Positions 8,093 to 17,083 of a stretch of DNA of 64,000 bases are shown in pieces. A model generated the notes under the pieces. The model saw only the letters and a program-made list of their open reading frames with translations, searched no databases and was not told the origin of the DNA. Within the stretch, counting starts at the first letter, position 1. Each line of letters opens with the position of its first letter. A program made the position numbers and the translations under genes. Source of the DNA: Streptomyces sp. NBC_00568 (GTDB taxonomy: Bacteria > Actinomycetota > Actinomycetes > Streptomycetales > Streptomycetaceae); contig NZ_JAPENW010000001.1 of assembly GCF_026341855.1 (NCBI RefSeq), positions 5,943,001-6,007,000 of the forward strand, in the 5' to 3' direction.

Positions 8093-9532
8093 ATGCAAGA
8101 GCGTAGCAGTGTGGGCGATCTGGCGAATCAGCTGCGGCAGGAACTGAACCGCTACTCTCCCGGGGGAAAGCTGCCGTCGAGCCGGGCGTTCGTCGAGCGG
8201 TTCCGCGTGAGTCCCGTGACCGTGTCGCGGGCGCTGGCGCAGCTCGCCGCCGAGGGGCTCGTGGTCACCCGGCCCGGTGCGGGCGCCTTCCGGGCCGAGC
8301 CCCGGGCCGCCATCACGTCCACCGCCGGGGACACGTCCTGGCAGGAGGTCACGCTCAGCGCGGACGCCGCGGCCGAACTCGTCCCGCGCACCGTGGACGC
8401 CTCCGGTGTGCTCGCCTCGCTCGCCGCGCCACCACCCGGTGTCGTCGAGTTCAACGGCGGCTATCTGCACCCTTCGCTCCAGCCGGAGCGGGCGATGGGC
8501 GCGGCCCTCTCCCGGGCGGGCCGCCGCCCCGGCGCGTGGTCCCGGCCGCCCATGGAAGGCCTGCCGGAGCTGCGTGAGTGGTTCGCCCGGGGAATCGGCG
8601 GCGCGATCGGCGCCGCCGAGGTGCTGGTCACGGCGGGCGGCCAGTCCGCCCTGACCACCGCCCTGCGCGCGCTCGCGCCGCCCGGCGCCCCCGTCCTGGT
8701 CGAGTCACCCACCTATCCCGGCATGCTGGCCATCGCCCGGGCCGCGGGTCTTCGCCCCGTCCCGGTCCCGGTGGATCCCGACGGGGTCAAGCCCGCGCTC
8801 CTCGCGGACGCCTTCCGGGCCACCGGTGCCCGGGTCTTCGTCTGCCAGCCGCTGTTCCAGAATCCGACCGGTGCCGTGCTCGCGCCAGAGCGGCGGGGCG
8901 AGGTGCTGCGCATCGCGCGCGACGCCGGAGCCTTCGTCGTCGAGGACGATTTCGTACGCCGCCTCGTGCACGAGGACGCGGGCCCGCTCCCGCGTCCGCT
9001 GGCCGCCGAGGACCCGGACGGGGTCGTGGTGCACGTCGGTTCCCTGACCAAGGCGACATCGCCGAGCTTCCGGGTGAGCGCGCTGGCCGCGCGAGGTCCG
9101 GTGCTCGAACGGCTGCGAGCCATCCAGGTCGTCGACACCTTCTTCGTGCCGCGTCCGCTCCAGGAGGCCGCGCTGGAACTCGTCGGCTCTCCGGCCTGGC
9201 CGCGCCATCTGCGCACGGTATCCGCCGAGTTGAAGGCCCGGCGCGACACCATGACCGCCGCACTGCGGCTGCGGCTTCCCGAACTCGCCCTGCCCCACAT
9301 CCCGTTCGGCGGCTATCACCTATGGGTCCGGCTGCCGGACGGCACCGACGAGTCCGCTCTCGTCGCCGCCGCCCTGCGCGCGGGGGTGGCCGTCACTCCC
9401 GGCCGCCCCTACTTCAGCGCCGAACCCCCGGCCGCCCAGCTCCGGTTGAGCTTCGCCGCGGTGGCCGGGACGGAGGAGATCACGGAGGGGGTACGGAGAC
9501 TGACGGCGGCGTACGACGAGGTGCGGCCCTGA
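8093..9532 (+). CDS. MocR/PdxR-type GntR regulator with aminotransferase domain
   Basis: Transcription factor of 479 residues. Residues 5-70 form a GntR winged helix (LRQELNRYSPGGKLPSSRAF, VSPVTVSRALAQLAAEGLV). A linker follows, then a fold-type I aminotransferase domain (about 110-475) with NPTG, the EDDF loop and the PLP-lysine segment GSLTKATSPSFR near residue 320. Such proteins bind PLP and use it to sense an amino acid or amine rather than to catalyse transamination. Its ATG overlaps the most upstream possible start of the DMT transporter in a CATG, so the two genes share a very short control region. No ribosome site is visible before the ATG, consistent with a leaderless message. Confidence 0.9.
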   Translation: MQERSSVGDLANQLRQELNRYSPGGKLPSSRAFVERFRVSPVTVSRALAQLAAEGLVVTRPGAGAFRAEPRAAITSTAGDTSWQEVTLSADAAAELVPRTVDASGVLASLAAPPPGVVEFNGGYLHPSLQPERAMGAALSRAGRRPGAWSRPPMEGLPELREWFARGIGGAIGAAEVLVTAGGQSALTTALRALAPPGAPVLVESPTYPGMLAIARAAGLRPVPVPVDPDGVKPALLADAFRATGARVFVCQPLFQNPTGAVLAPERRGEVLRIARDAGAFVVEDDFVRRLVHEDAGPLPRPLAAEDPDGVVVHVGSLTKATSPSFRVSALAARGPVLERLRAIQVVDTFFVPRPLQEAALELVGSPAWPRHLRTVSAELKARRDTMTAALRLRLPELALPHIPFGGYHLWVRLPDGTDESALVAAALRAGVAVTPGRPYFSAEPPAAQLRLSFAAVAGTEEITEGVRRLTAAYDEVRP

Positions 9533-9764
9533 CCCGCCCGGAGCCGAACCCGCGACGGGCGGAGTCCTGACCTCGGGTGTCTCCCGTCGCTCCGTGTCCC
9601 GCGGGCCGCGCTCGCCGTGTCGGCGCCCTCCGTCCGGGCGAGGGGATCGGGTCCCGGGCGCTCGCTCAGCCGGAGCACAGGCCGGAGCCGGGGCGCCCGT
9701 GAAGATTTGGATACCCTGCGTAACCCCCCTTGACCTGCGGAGTCCCGCGCTCCACGATCTGCGC

Positions 9765-10355
9765 ATGCATCGGGTCACGTTCGTCGCAGCCGCACGCAGC
9801 TCCTCGCTGCTCGCGGAGCGCTTCGAGGACGACCGGCCGCTGGACCAGGCGGGCTGGGAAGAAGTGCAGCGCGCCGCCGCCGGCCTGGTGCCGCTGGCGG
9901 CGGCCGAGCTGCGCTATTGCTCGCCGACGCCCCGCAGCCGGGCCACCGGTGACGCCCTCGGCTACGCCCCTCTGGTCCAGCTCGCCCTGCGCGACTGCGA
10001 CATGGGCCGCTGGCGCGGCTTCACCCTGGGCGAGGCCATGGCCCGCGAGCCCGAGGCCGTGGACGCCTGGCTGGCCGACCCGCGCTCCACGCCGCATGGT
10101 GGCGAGTGTCTGCTGTCCTTCATCGCCCGCGTCGGTGCCTGGCTCGACACCCGGCCCGCGGACGAGGGCGGCACCCTCGTCGCGGTGGCCGAGCCCTCGG
10201 TGGTCCGGGCCGCGCTGGTCTACGCCCTGAAGGCGCCGCCGTCGACCTACTGGAACATCGATGTCCGCCCGCTGTCGGCGATCACCGTGACGGGCCGGGC
10301 GGGCCGCTGGAATCTGCGCTTCGACGGGATGTTCTCTCAGCCCACGCGTGCGTAG
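9765..10355 (+). CDS. Histidine-phosphatase-fold protein lacking catalytic His
   Basis: Protein of 196 residues that follows the phosphoglycerate-mutase-like branch-1 fold: start-strand VTFVAAARSS, then RYCSPTPRSRATGDALG, the WRGFTLGEAM region, and GTLVAVAEPSVVRAAL near the C-terminus. In active members the first strand ends in RHG and the last in a VSHGG-type segment; both histidines are replaced here (AARSS and AEPS). It is therefore probably a non-catalytic relative. In some actinobacteria relatives sit with CbtA/CbtB cobalt transporters, but no such genes are here. Its end overlaps the end of the convergent DUF6314 gene by 19 bases. Confidence 0.75.
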   Translation: MHRVTFVAAARSSSLLAERFEDDRPLDQAGWEEVQRAAAGLVPLAAAELRYCSPTPRSRATGDALGYAPLVQLALRDCDMGRWRGFTLGEAMAREPEAVDAWLADPRSTPHGGECLLSFIARVGAWLDTRPADEGGTLVAVAEPSVVRAALVYALKAPPSTYWNIDVRPLSAITVTGRAGRWNLRFDGMFSQPTRA

Positions 10356-10780
10356 CCGGTGGTGAGCACCAGATCCTTCGCGGGCCCCCGCACGCGCCAG
10401 ACGGACCGCCAGTGGTGCTCGTCCCGTACGGTGAACTCGCCCCGGTAGAGGTCCGCCGAGCACGGATGGTCGGCGACATGGCGCCCGCTCGTCAGGTCCA
10501 GGTCGTGGAACGGGCGGCCGTCGGAGAACCGTACGAGAGCGGTCCCGGGGCGCGGCCCCGGCAGGAAGCGCAGCGTCCGCTCCGCGGGCCGTGGGACGCC
10601 CTGCCACACGAACGTGCCGGACTCGTGATGCAGCAGCCCCGCGTCCTCGAGCGGTCCGAAAACCGTCGTGCCGGTGAAGCGCCCCTCCGCGTCGCTCGCC
10701 AGGTCCCGCACGGTGCGCTCCACCCGCCAGTTCCCGGTCAGGTACGTCAGCACGTCCCGCACCGGCCAGAACTCGCCCAT
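10337..10780 (-). CDS. DUF6314 family protein
   Basis: Soluble protein of 147 residues: an EFWPVRDVLTYLTGNWRVER start, a beta-rich lipocalin-like body and a terminal VLTTGYARVG, all typical of DUF6314. Function unknown. An upstream ATG at 10888 is in frame, but the intervening 108 bases are AT-richer and look like a promoter, so I chose the ATG at 10780, which gives the usual family N-terminus. It is convergent with, and overlaps, the phosphatase-fold gene. Confidence 0.8.
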   Translation of the reverse strand: MGEFWPVRDVLTYLTGNWRVERTVRDLASDAEGRFTGTTVFGPLEDAGLLHHESGTFVWQGVPRPAERTLRFLPGPRPGTALVRFSDGRPFHDLDLTSGRHVADHPCSADLYRGEFTVRDEHHWRSVWRVRGPAKDLVLTTGYARVG

Positions 10781-10975
10781 ACCGTCCCGCTCTCCGTCCC
10801 GCCCGGTGGTGCGCGACCCATTGAAGCGCTCCTGCCCCTCCTTATCTTGCCGTTCGAAGTATTGATCGACGTCTGACATCCCGAACAATCAACATCAACT
10901 ACAGAGCCGCGGGGTATCCATGTCGCGTACCCGTACCCGTACCCGCTGCGGCGAACTCCGTGACGTTCCTGAGGA

Positions 10976-11428
10976 TCAGGCAGCGCCAGAGCCGGCCGTG
11001 GGCTGCTGCCCGACCGGCAGCAGCCCGCGCTCGCCGAACACCTTCTTCGCGACCAGGGTCGCGTTCATCGCCTTCGGGATGCCGCAGTAGACGGCGGAGT
11101 GCAGCAGCGCCTCGACGATCTGCTCCGAGGAGAGTCCCACGTTCAGCGCCGCGTTGACGTGCACCTCCAGCTGGGTCTCGCATCCGCCGAGCGCGGTGAG
11201 CATGCCGAGGGTCACCAACTGGCGGTCGCGCGGGGCGAGTCCGGGCCGGTCGTAGATGTCGCCGAAGGCCCAGGCGACGATCTGGTGGCCCAGCTCCGGG
11301 TTGATGTCGCCGAGCGCGTCCACCACCCGCCGGCCGGCCTCGCCGTCCACGCGCTCGAGGATCTTCAGGCCGTGTTCGAAACGCTCCTCGCGAGTGGTGG
11401 ACTCGCTGCTCTGCGGGGTGTCGCTCAT
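10976..11428 (-). CDS. Carboxymuconolactone decarboxylase-family protein
   Basis: AhpD/CMD-like protein of 150 residues. The core helices (ELGHQIVAWAFGDIYDRPGLAPRD, TLGMLTALGGCETQLEVHVNAALNVG, IVEALLHSAVYCGIPKAMNA) match the gamma-carboxymuconolactone decarboxylase family, which includes PcaC and peroxidase-like AhpD. The AhpD CxxC pair is not present, so a peroxidase role is unlikely; substrate unknown. The ATG overlaps the stop of the MerR gene by four bases (ATGA), so the two are translated together and this protein is probably the effector of that regulator's stress response. Confidence 0.88.
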   Translation of the reverse strand: MSDTPQSSESTTREERFEHGLKILERVDGEAGRRVVDALGDINPELGHQIVAWAFGDIYDRPGLAPRDRQLVTLGMLTALGGCETQLEVHVNAALNVGLSSEQIVEALLHSAVYCGIPKAMNATLVAKKVFGERGLLPVGQQPTAGSGAA

Positions 11429-11844
11429 GTCGGTCCGTCCGATCCCGGCTGGTCCAGCAGCCGTTCGTAGTGGTCGATCTTGCCGTCGAGGGACGCGGCG
11501 TTCCGGCGCAGTGCGCGAATCCGGTCCTCGAGTCCGGCGCGGTGTTCGCGGAGCATCGCGAGCCGGTCGGCGACCGTGACGTCACCCCGGGAGCGCAGCT
11601 CCGCGAACCGCTGCATGTCCGCGATGGACATGCCCGTCTCGCGCAGCCTGATCAGGAACTCCAGCCAGGCCAGGTCCGTCGCGGCGTAACGCCGCTGGTT
11701 CCCGGTGGTCCGGCCGACCCGTTCGATCAGGCCGGCCTTCTCGTAGTACCGCAGCGTGTCGTGCGAGAGTCCGGTGCGCTCGACGACCTGGGCGATCGTG
11801 AGCGTCGGTTCCGCGGAACGCGGGAGGGGCTGTCCGCCGGTCAT
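11425..11844 (-). CDS. MerR-family regulator
   Basis: DNA-binding regulator of 139 residues. The winged helix is at residues 15-50 (LTIAQVVERTGLSHDTLRYYEKAGLI), followed by RYAATDLAWLEFLIRLRETGMSI and a coiled-coil dimerisation helix. No cysteine cluster for metal binding is seen, so it is closer to the small-molecule or redox-independent group that is usually paired with CMD or oxidoreductase genes. It is the first gene of a two-gene operon and most likely controls its own promoter, whose 19-bp spacer lies directly upstream. Confidence 0.9.
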   Translation of the reverse strand: MTGGQPLPRSAEPTLTIAQVVERTGLSHDTLRYYEKAGLIERVGRTTGNQRRYAATDLAWLEFLIRLRETGMSIADMQRFAELRSRGDVTVADRLAMLREHRAGLEDRIRALRRNAASLDGKIDHYERLLDQPGSDGPT

Positions 11845-11850
11845 GAGAAA

Positions 11851-11881
11851 ACCGTAGAACCTGGAGTGCGCTCCAGGTCAA
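11851..11881 (-). promoter_or_regulatory. MerR-type promoter with 19-bp spacer and dyad
   Basis: On the minus strand: -35 TTGACC (11876-11881), exactly 19 bases, then -10 TACGGT (11851-11856). The spacer contains the dyad CCTGGAG-CGCA-CTCCAGG. An overlong spacer holding a dyad is the hallmark of MerR-activated promoters. The expected transcription start falls on or next to the A of the merR ATG at 11844, so the message is probably leaderless. Confidence 0.8.
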
Positions 11882-12017
11882 GGGCTGTCGGAGGGCGCGG
11901 TCCGCGGGCCGGTTCGAAGTGGCCCGCGATCAGGGAGCGAGGTGCGCCCGAGCCGCGCGAACGCCGCCCTGGACCGGACGCTCCGCCCCGCTCCGGCCCG
12001 CCCCGGCCGGAGCCGGA

Positions 12018-12147
12018 AGGGTGCCGGGTCAGAGGTGCCGGGGTCAGGGGTGCCGGGTCAGGGTGCCCGGTCTCAGAGGTGCCGGGTCAGGGGTGCCCGG
12101 TCTCAGAGGTGCCGGGTCGGAGGTGCTGGGTCAGGGGCGCCGGGTCA
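12018..12147. repeat. Degenerate GGTGCCGGGTCAG tandem repeat
   Basis: About nine imperfect units of 13-16 bases built on GGTGCCGGGTCAGR, including a higher-order 30-base duplication (GGTGCCCGGTCTCAGA plus GGTGCCGGGTCRG). It runs right up to the stop codon of the LysR-like gene. The same GGTGCCGGG core dominates the larger repeat region at 56220-56930. Confidence 0.8.
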
Positions 12148-12951
12148 CGAGCGGCGGCGGGGCTTGCCGCGCTTCGCGCCGCCCTTCGGGCCGCCGGAAC
12201 CGCTGCTCCGGGGGTTCTTGCCCGTCGCCTTGCCGCCCGTCCTGCCCGCCGCGGGCTTGCGTCGCGCGCCGCCGGAGTCCGACTTCCGGGGCTTGGCCGT
12301 GCCCGGGGTCTTCTGCTGCGCCGCGGCCGGGGTCTGGGAGCGCCCTCGCGTGCTGTTGACCGTCCGGCCGCGCACGATGCCGATGAGGTCCTCCACCAGG
12401 TCGGTGGTCCGGTCCTCGGGCCAGGCCAGGGCGACGCGTGACTCGGGTGCGTCCGTGACCGTCCGGTAGGTGAGGTCCTTGCGGTGGTGGAGGCGGGCCA
12501 GCGACTGCGGAACCACCACGACCCCGATGCCGGCCGCGACGAGCTCGACGGCGTCCTCCGTGCCGGCGGGCCGTTCCAGCGCGGGCTTCCCGGGCAGGCG
12601 CTCCCAGTCCAGCGGGTCGTCGAGAGGGTGCAGCACGATGTCGTCGGCGAGGTCCTCGCCGGAGACCTGCTCGACCGCCGCCACGATGTGATCCTTCGGG
12701 ACCACGACGACCGTCGTCTCGGTGTAGAGAGGGATCGCGCTGAGGTCGGCCCCGTCGACCGGCAGCCGGACGAAGCCCGCGTCCGCGTCGCCGCTCCGCA
12801 GCACGCCGTACACCTCCGCGGCGGACACCGGGACGAGGGTCAGCGGTACGCCGGGCAGCCGCTCGTTCCAGATCCGCACCCATTTCGAGGGGGTCACCCC
12901 CGGAACGTAGGCGAGCCTGAACGAGGGGGATGCTTCGGAGCCGGTCACCAC
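12145..12951 (-). CDS. LysR effector domain without HTH, basic C-terminal tail
   Basis: Protein of 268 residues. Residues 10-195 look like the substrate-binding domain of LysR regulators (FRLAYVPGVTPSKWV, AGFVRLPVDG, AVELVAAGIGVVVVPQSLARL), but there is no N-terminal winged helix; the protein starts directly with the first strand. From about residue 205 it becomes a long Lys/Arg/Gly/Pro tail (KPRKSDSGGARRKPAAGRTG, ending KRGKPRRRS), like the tails of actinobacterial nucleoid proteins. It could bind DNA non-specifically through the tail or modulate another regulator. Start is GTG at 12951, with a second GTG immediately after. It is divergent from the DUF5997 gene. Confidence 0.85.
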   Translation of the reverse strand: MVTGSEASPSFRLAYVPGVTPSKWVRIWNERLPGVPLTLVPVSAAEVYGVLRSGDADAGFVRLPVDGADLSAIPLYTETTVVVVPKDHIVAAVEQVSGEDLADDIVLHPLDDPLDWERLPGKPALERPAGTEDAVELVAAGIGVVVVPQSLARLHHRKDLTYRTVTDAPESRVALAWPEDRTTDLVEDLIGIVRGRTVNSTRGRSQTPAAAQQKTPGTAKPRKSDSGGARRKPAAGRTGGKATGKNPRSSGSGGPKGGAKRGKPRRRS

Positions 12952-13027
12952 GTCAGATTACCCGGCGTGCCCGGGGGCCGTACCGGCGATGGTCGGCGGG
13001 AGCCCGCGCGCTCGATACCTTTGACCC

Positions 13028-13420
13028 ATGAGTTCGCACCAGACCGCCCAGACGATGAAGCCCGCCACCGCGGCCAAGAAGCTGGGTGTGTACCTCGAGG
13101 CCACCCCCGCCGAGTTCCAGGAGGGTGTCGTCTCCCGTGCCGAGCTGAACGCGTTGCAGACCGACCCGCCGGAGTGGCTCCAGGAGCTGCGCCGCAACGG
13201 TCCGCACCCGCGGCCGGTCGTCGCGGCCAAGCTCGGTGTCTCCATCGCGGGCCTCGCCCGCGGCGGCGTCAGCGAGGCCCTGACCACCGAGCAGATCGAG
13301 GCGCTGAAGACCGAGGACCCCGGGTGGCTGCGGCGTGAGCGCGCCACTCAGGCGGAGGTGCGCAAGGAAGCGGTGCGCATCAAGGAGAAGAACGCGGAGC
13401 AGGCCGCCAAGCGTTCCTGA
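13028..13420 (+). CDS. DUF5997 family protein
   Basis: Soluble 130-residue protein of the actinobacterial DUF5997 family (TMKPATAAKKLGVYLEATP, PPEWLQELRRNGPHPRPVVA, highly charged helical C-terminus). Function unknown. The gene is preceded by GATACCT 8-15 bases before the ATG and no ribosome site, suggesting a leaderless transcript. Divergent pairing with the LysR-effector gene hints at shared control. Confidence 0.85.
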   Translation: MSSHQTAQTMKPATAAKKLGVYLEATPAEFQEGVVSRAELNALQTDPPEWLQELRRNGPHPRPVVAAKLGVSIAGLARGGVSEALTTEQIEALKTEDPGWLRRERATQAEVRKEAVRIKEKNAEQAAKRS

Positions 13421-13468
13421 CCCGAGCCGTACGCCGGGAGGGGCACCGCCCGGGCCCTTCCGGGATCT

Positions 13469-13498
13469 CGGCCGCCGGTCCCCGGGGAACGGCGGCCG
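13469..13498. terminator. Hairpin between convergent genes
   Basis: CGGCCGCCG, a 12-base GC-rich loop, then CGGCGGCCG, 48 bases after the DUF5997 stop and before the convergent lipoprotein gene. Likely bidirectional terminator. Confidence 0.55.
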
Positions 13499-13569
13499 TC
13501 GGGCAGGGGGCTTCGCACCACGGTCCGTCACACGTCACGGGCGACAGCTTCCGTCGCAGGTCGCACGGC

Positions 13570-14610
<1,041 letters not shown>

Positions 14611-14848
14611 GTGGGGGATGGTTCCAAGCCGGTGGTGTCCGGTGAGGCCGATGCCAGGGTTTGATCGCAATTCATCCGGCGGGCCCGTGCTTTTCCTTCG
14701 GGTCCGATCATCTGATGTCCGGGTGGTCGGGGTTGCGCCGGCGCGGGGGTGGGGATCGGATCATCGTGCGGATGCGCGCCGGGGCGCGCGTCCGGCTCCC
14801 GCCGGTCGGCGGGGTACGCGCGGGTGCCGAGGCCGAGCCGCGGAACAA

Positions 14849-14886
14849 GATTGCATAAACGTGCAGCGAAACGTATAGTCATGCCA
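14849..14886 (+). promoter_or_regulatory. argC promoter with tandem ARG boxes
   Basis: -35 TTGCAT (14851-14856), 17-base spacer, -10 TATAGT (14874-14879). Two ARG-box-like dyads overlap it: TTGCATAAACGTGCA and GAAACGTATAGTCATGCC. This is the expected place for ArgR plus arginine to block transcription of argCJBDR. The local A+T content is much higher than the surroundings. Confidence 0.82.
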
Positions 14887-14903
14887 TCCAAGAGGAGGGT
14901 TCC

Positions 14904-15932
14904 ATGGCGGTACGTGCGGCAGTGGCGGGAGCGAGTGGGTACGCGGGCGGGGAACTGCTGCGTCTGCTCCTGGCACACCCCGAGATCGAGATCGGCGCCC
15001 TGACCGGCAACTCCAACGCGGGCCAGCGGCTCGGTGCGCTCCAGCCGCATCTGCTGCCCCTCGCCGACCGCGTCCTCACGGAGACCACCCCCGAGGTGCT
15101 GGCCGGACATGACGTGGTGTTCCTCGCGCTGCCCCACGGGCAGTCCGCCGCGGTCGCCGAGCGGCTCGGCCCAGATGTCCTCGTCGTCGACATGGGCGCC
15201 GACTTCCGGCTGAAGAACCCCGCCGACTGGGAGCTGTTCTACGCCTCCGCGCACGCCGGGACCTGGCCGTACGGCCTCCCTGAACTGCCGGGCGCCCGCG
15301 CCGCGCTGGAGGGGTCCAAGCGCATCGCGGTGCCCGGTTGCTACCCGACGGCCGCCTCGCTCGCCCTCTTCCCGGCGTACGCGGCCGGGCTCGCGGAGAA
15401 CGAGGCCGTCATCGTCGCCGCCTCCGGCACCTCGGGTGCCGGCAAGGCGCCCAAGGCGCACCTGCTCGGCAGCGAGGTCATGGGGTCGATGACCCCGTAC
15501 GGCGTCGGCGGCGTCCACCGGCACACCCCCGAGATGATCCAGAACCTCACCGCGGCCGCCGGAGAGCCCGTCACCGTCTCCTTCACACCCACCCTCGCGC
15601 CCATGCCCCGCGGCATCCTCGCCACGTGCAGCGCCAAGGCGAAGCCCGGGGTCACCGCCGAGTCGGTCCGGGCCGCCTACGAGAAGGCCTTCGCCGACGA
15701 GCCCTTCGTCCACCTCCTGCCCGAGGGGCAGTGGCCCGCCACGGCGTCCGTCTACGGTTCCAACGCCGTTCAGGTCCAGGTCGCGTACGACGCCGCCGCG
15801 CACCGCATCATCGCGATCAGCGCCATCGACAACCTGACCAAGGGCACCGCGGGCGGTGCCGTCCAGAGCATGAACCTCGCCCTCGGTCTCCCCGAGGAGC
15901 TGGGACTTTCCACGATCGGAGTCGCACCGTGA
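14904..15932 (+). CDS. argC: N-acetyl-gamma-glutamyl-phosphate reductase
   Basis: Third step of arginine biosynthesis: NADPH-dependent reduction of N-acetylglutamyl phosphate to the semialdehyde, in the cytoplasm. 342 residues, typical of the short ArgC type. The N-terminal Rossmann motif VAGASGYAGGELLRLLL and the catalytic cysteine in VPGCYPTA (C146) are intact, as is the HTPEM segment. ATG at 14904 has a strong GAGGAGGG site. It is the first gene of argCJBDR, and each following gene overlaps the previous one by four bases, giving tight translational coupling. Confidence 0.97.
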   Translation: MAVRAAVAGASGYAGGELLRLLLAHPEIEIGALTGNSNAGQRLGALQPHLLPLADRVLTETTPEVLAGHDVVFLALPHGQSAAVAERLGPDVLVVDMGADFRLKNPADWELFYASAHAGTWPYGLPELPGARAALEGSKRIAVPGCYPTAASLALFPAYAAGLAENEAVIVAASGTSGAGKAPKAHLLGSEVMGSMTPYGVGGVHRHTPEMIQNLTAAAGEPVTVSFTPTLAPMPRGILATCSAKAKPGVTAESVRAAYEKAFADEPFVHLLPEGQWPATASVYGSNAVQVQVAYDAAAHRIIAISAIDNLTKGTAGGAVQSMNLALGLPEELGLSTIGVAP

Positions 15933-17083
15933 GTGTCACGGCAGCACAGGGATTCACCGCGGCCGGAGTCGCCGCGGGGATCAAGCAGAACGGCAACCCG
16001 GACCTGGCCCTCGTGGTCAACAACGGGCCCCGCCGCGCCGCCGCGGGCGTCTTCACCTCCAACCGTGTGAAGGCCGCGCCGGTCCTCTGGTCGGAACAGG
16101 TCCTCAAGAGCGGCCAGTTGACCGCGGTCGTCCTCAACTCCGGTGGCGCCAACGCCTGTACGGGACCCAAGGGCTTCCAGGACACCCACGCCACCGCCGA
16201 GAAGGTCGCCGAGGCGCTCGGTGACCTGGGCGCCGGCAGCGTCGCCGTGTGCTCGACCGGCCTCATCGGCGTACTGCTGCCGATGGACAAGCTGCTCCCC
16301 GGCATCGACCTGGCCGTCGCCGAACTCGGCCCGCACGGCGGCGAGAAGGCCGCCATCGCCATCAAGACCACCGACACCGTGCACAAGACGTCGGTCGTGA
16401 CGCGGGGAGGCTGGACCGTCGGCGGCATGGCCAAGGGTGCCGGCATGCTCGCCCCCGGCCTCGCCACCATGCTCGTCGTGCTCACCACCGACGCGGACGT
16501 GGACAGCGAGAACCTCGACCGGGCGCTGCGCGACGCCACCCGCACCACCTTCGACCGCGTCGACTCCGACGGCTGCATGTCCACCAACGACACCGTGCTG
16601 CTGCTCGCCTCCGGAACCAGTGAAGTCACCCCGGAGTACGCGGAGTTCGCCGAGGCCGTACGCACGGTCTGCGACGACCTCGGTCAGCAGCTCATCCGTG
16701 ACGCCGAGGGCGCCAGCAAGGACATCAAGGTCGAGGTGATCAACGCCGCGACCGAGGACGACGCCGTCGAGGTGGGCCGCTCCATCGCCCGCAACAACCT
16801 CCTCAAGTGCGCGATCCACGGCGAGGACCCCAACTGGGGCCGGGTGCTGTCCGCGATCGGCACCACCGCGGCCGCCTTCGAGCCGGACCGCCTCAACGTC
16901 GCCATCAACGGCGTCTGGGTCTGCAAGAACGGCGGCGTCGGCGAGGACCGCGACCTCGTCGACATGCGCTACCGCGAGGTCCACATCGTCGCGGACCTCG
17001 CCGCGGGCGACGCGACCGCCACGATCTGGACCAACGACCTCACCGCCGACTACGTCCACGAGAACAGCGCGTACTCGTCGTGA
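15929..17083 (+). CDS. argJ: Ornithine acetyltransferase / NAGS
   Basis: Transfers the acetyl group from N-acetylornithine to glutamate, recycling acetyl in the cyclic arginine pathway; bifunctional forms also make N-acetylglutamate from acetyl-CoA. 384 residues. The self-cleavage site ATML is present, with T180 as the expected nucleophile of the beta subunit, and the DGCMSTNDTV and NWGRV motifs are intact. The GTG start overlaps the argC stop (GTGA). Whether it has the second, acetyl-CoA-dependent activity cannot be told from sequence. Confidence 0.96.
   Translation: MSVTAAQGFTAAGVAAGIKQNGNPDLALVVNNGPRRAAAGVFTSNRVKAAPVLWSEQVLKSGQLTAVVLNSGGANACTGPKGFQDTHATAEKVAEALGDLGAGSVAVCSTGLIGVLLPMDKLLPGIDLAVAELGPHGGEKAAIAIKTTDTVHKTSVVTRGGWTVGGMAKGAGMLAPGLATMLVVLTTDADVDSENLDRALRDATRTTFDRVDSDGCMSTNDTVLLLASGTSEVTPEYAEFAEAVRTVCDDLGQQLIRDAEGASKDIKVEVINAATEDDAVEVGRSIARNNLLKCAIHGEDPNWGRVLSAIGTTAAAFEPDRLNVAINGVWVCKNGGVGEDRDLVDMRYREVHIVADLAAGDATATIWTNDLTADYVHENSAYSS

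Noticed and set aside
9765..10355. Active histidine phosphatase
   Set aside because: The two catalytic histidines are absent, so I annotate only the fold.
10781..10888. N-terminal extension of the DUF6314 protein to an ATG at 10888
   Set aside because: The extra 36 codons are AT-rich and fit a promoter better; the family usually starts near the ATG at 10780.
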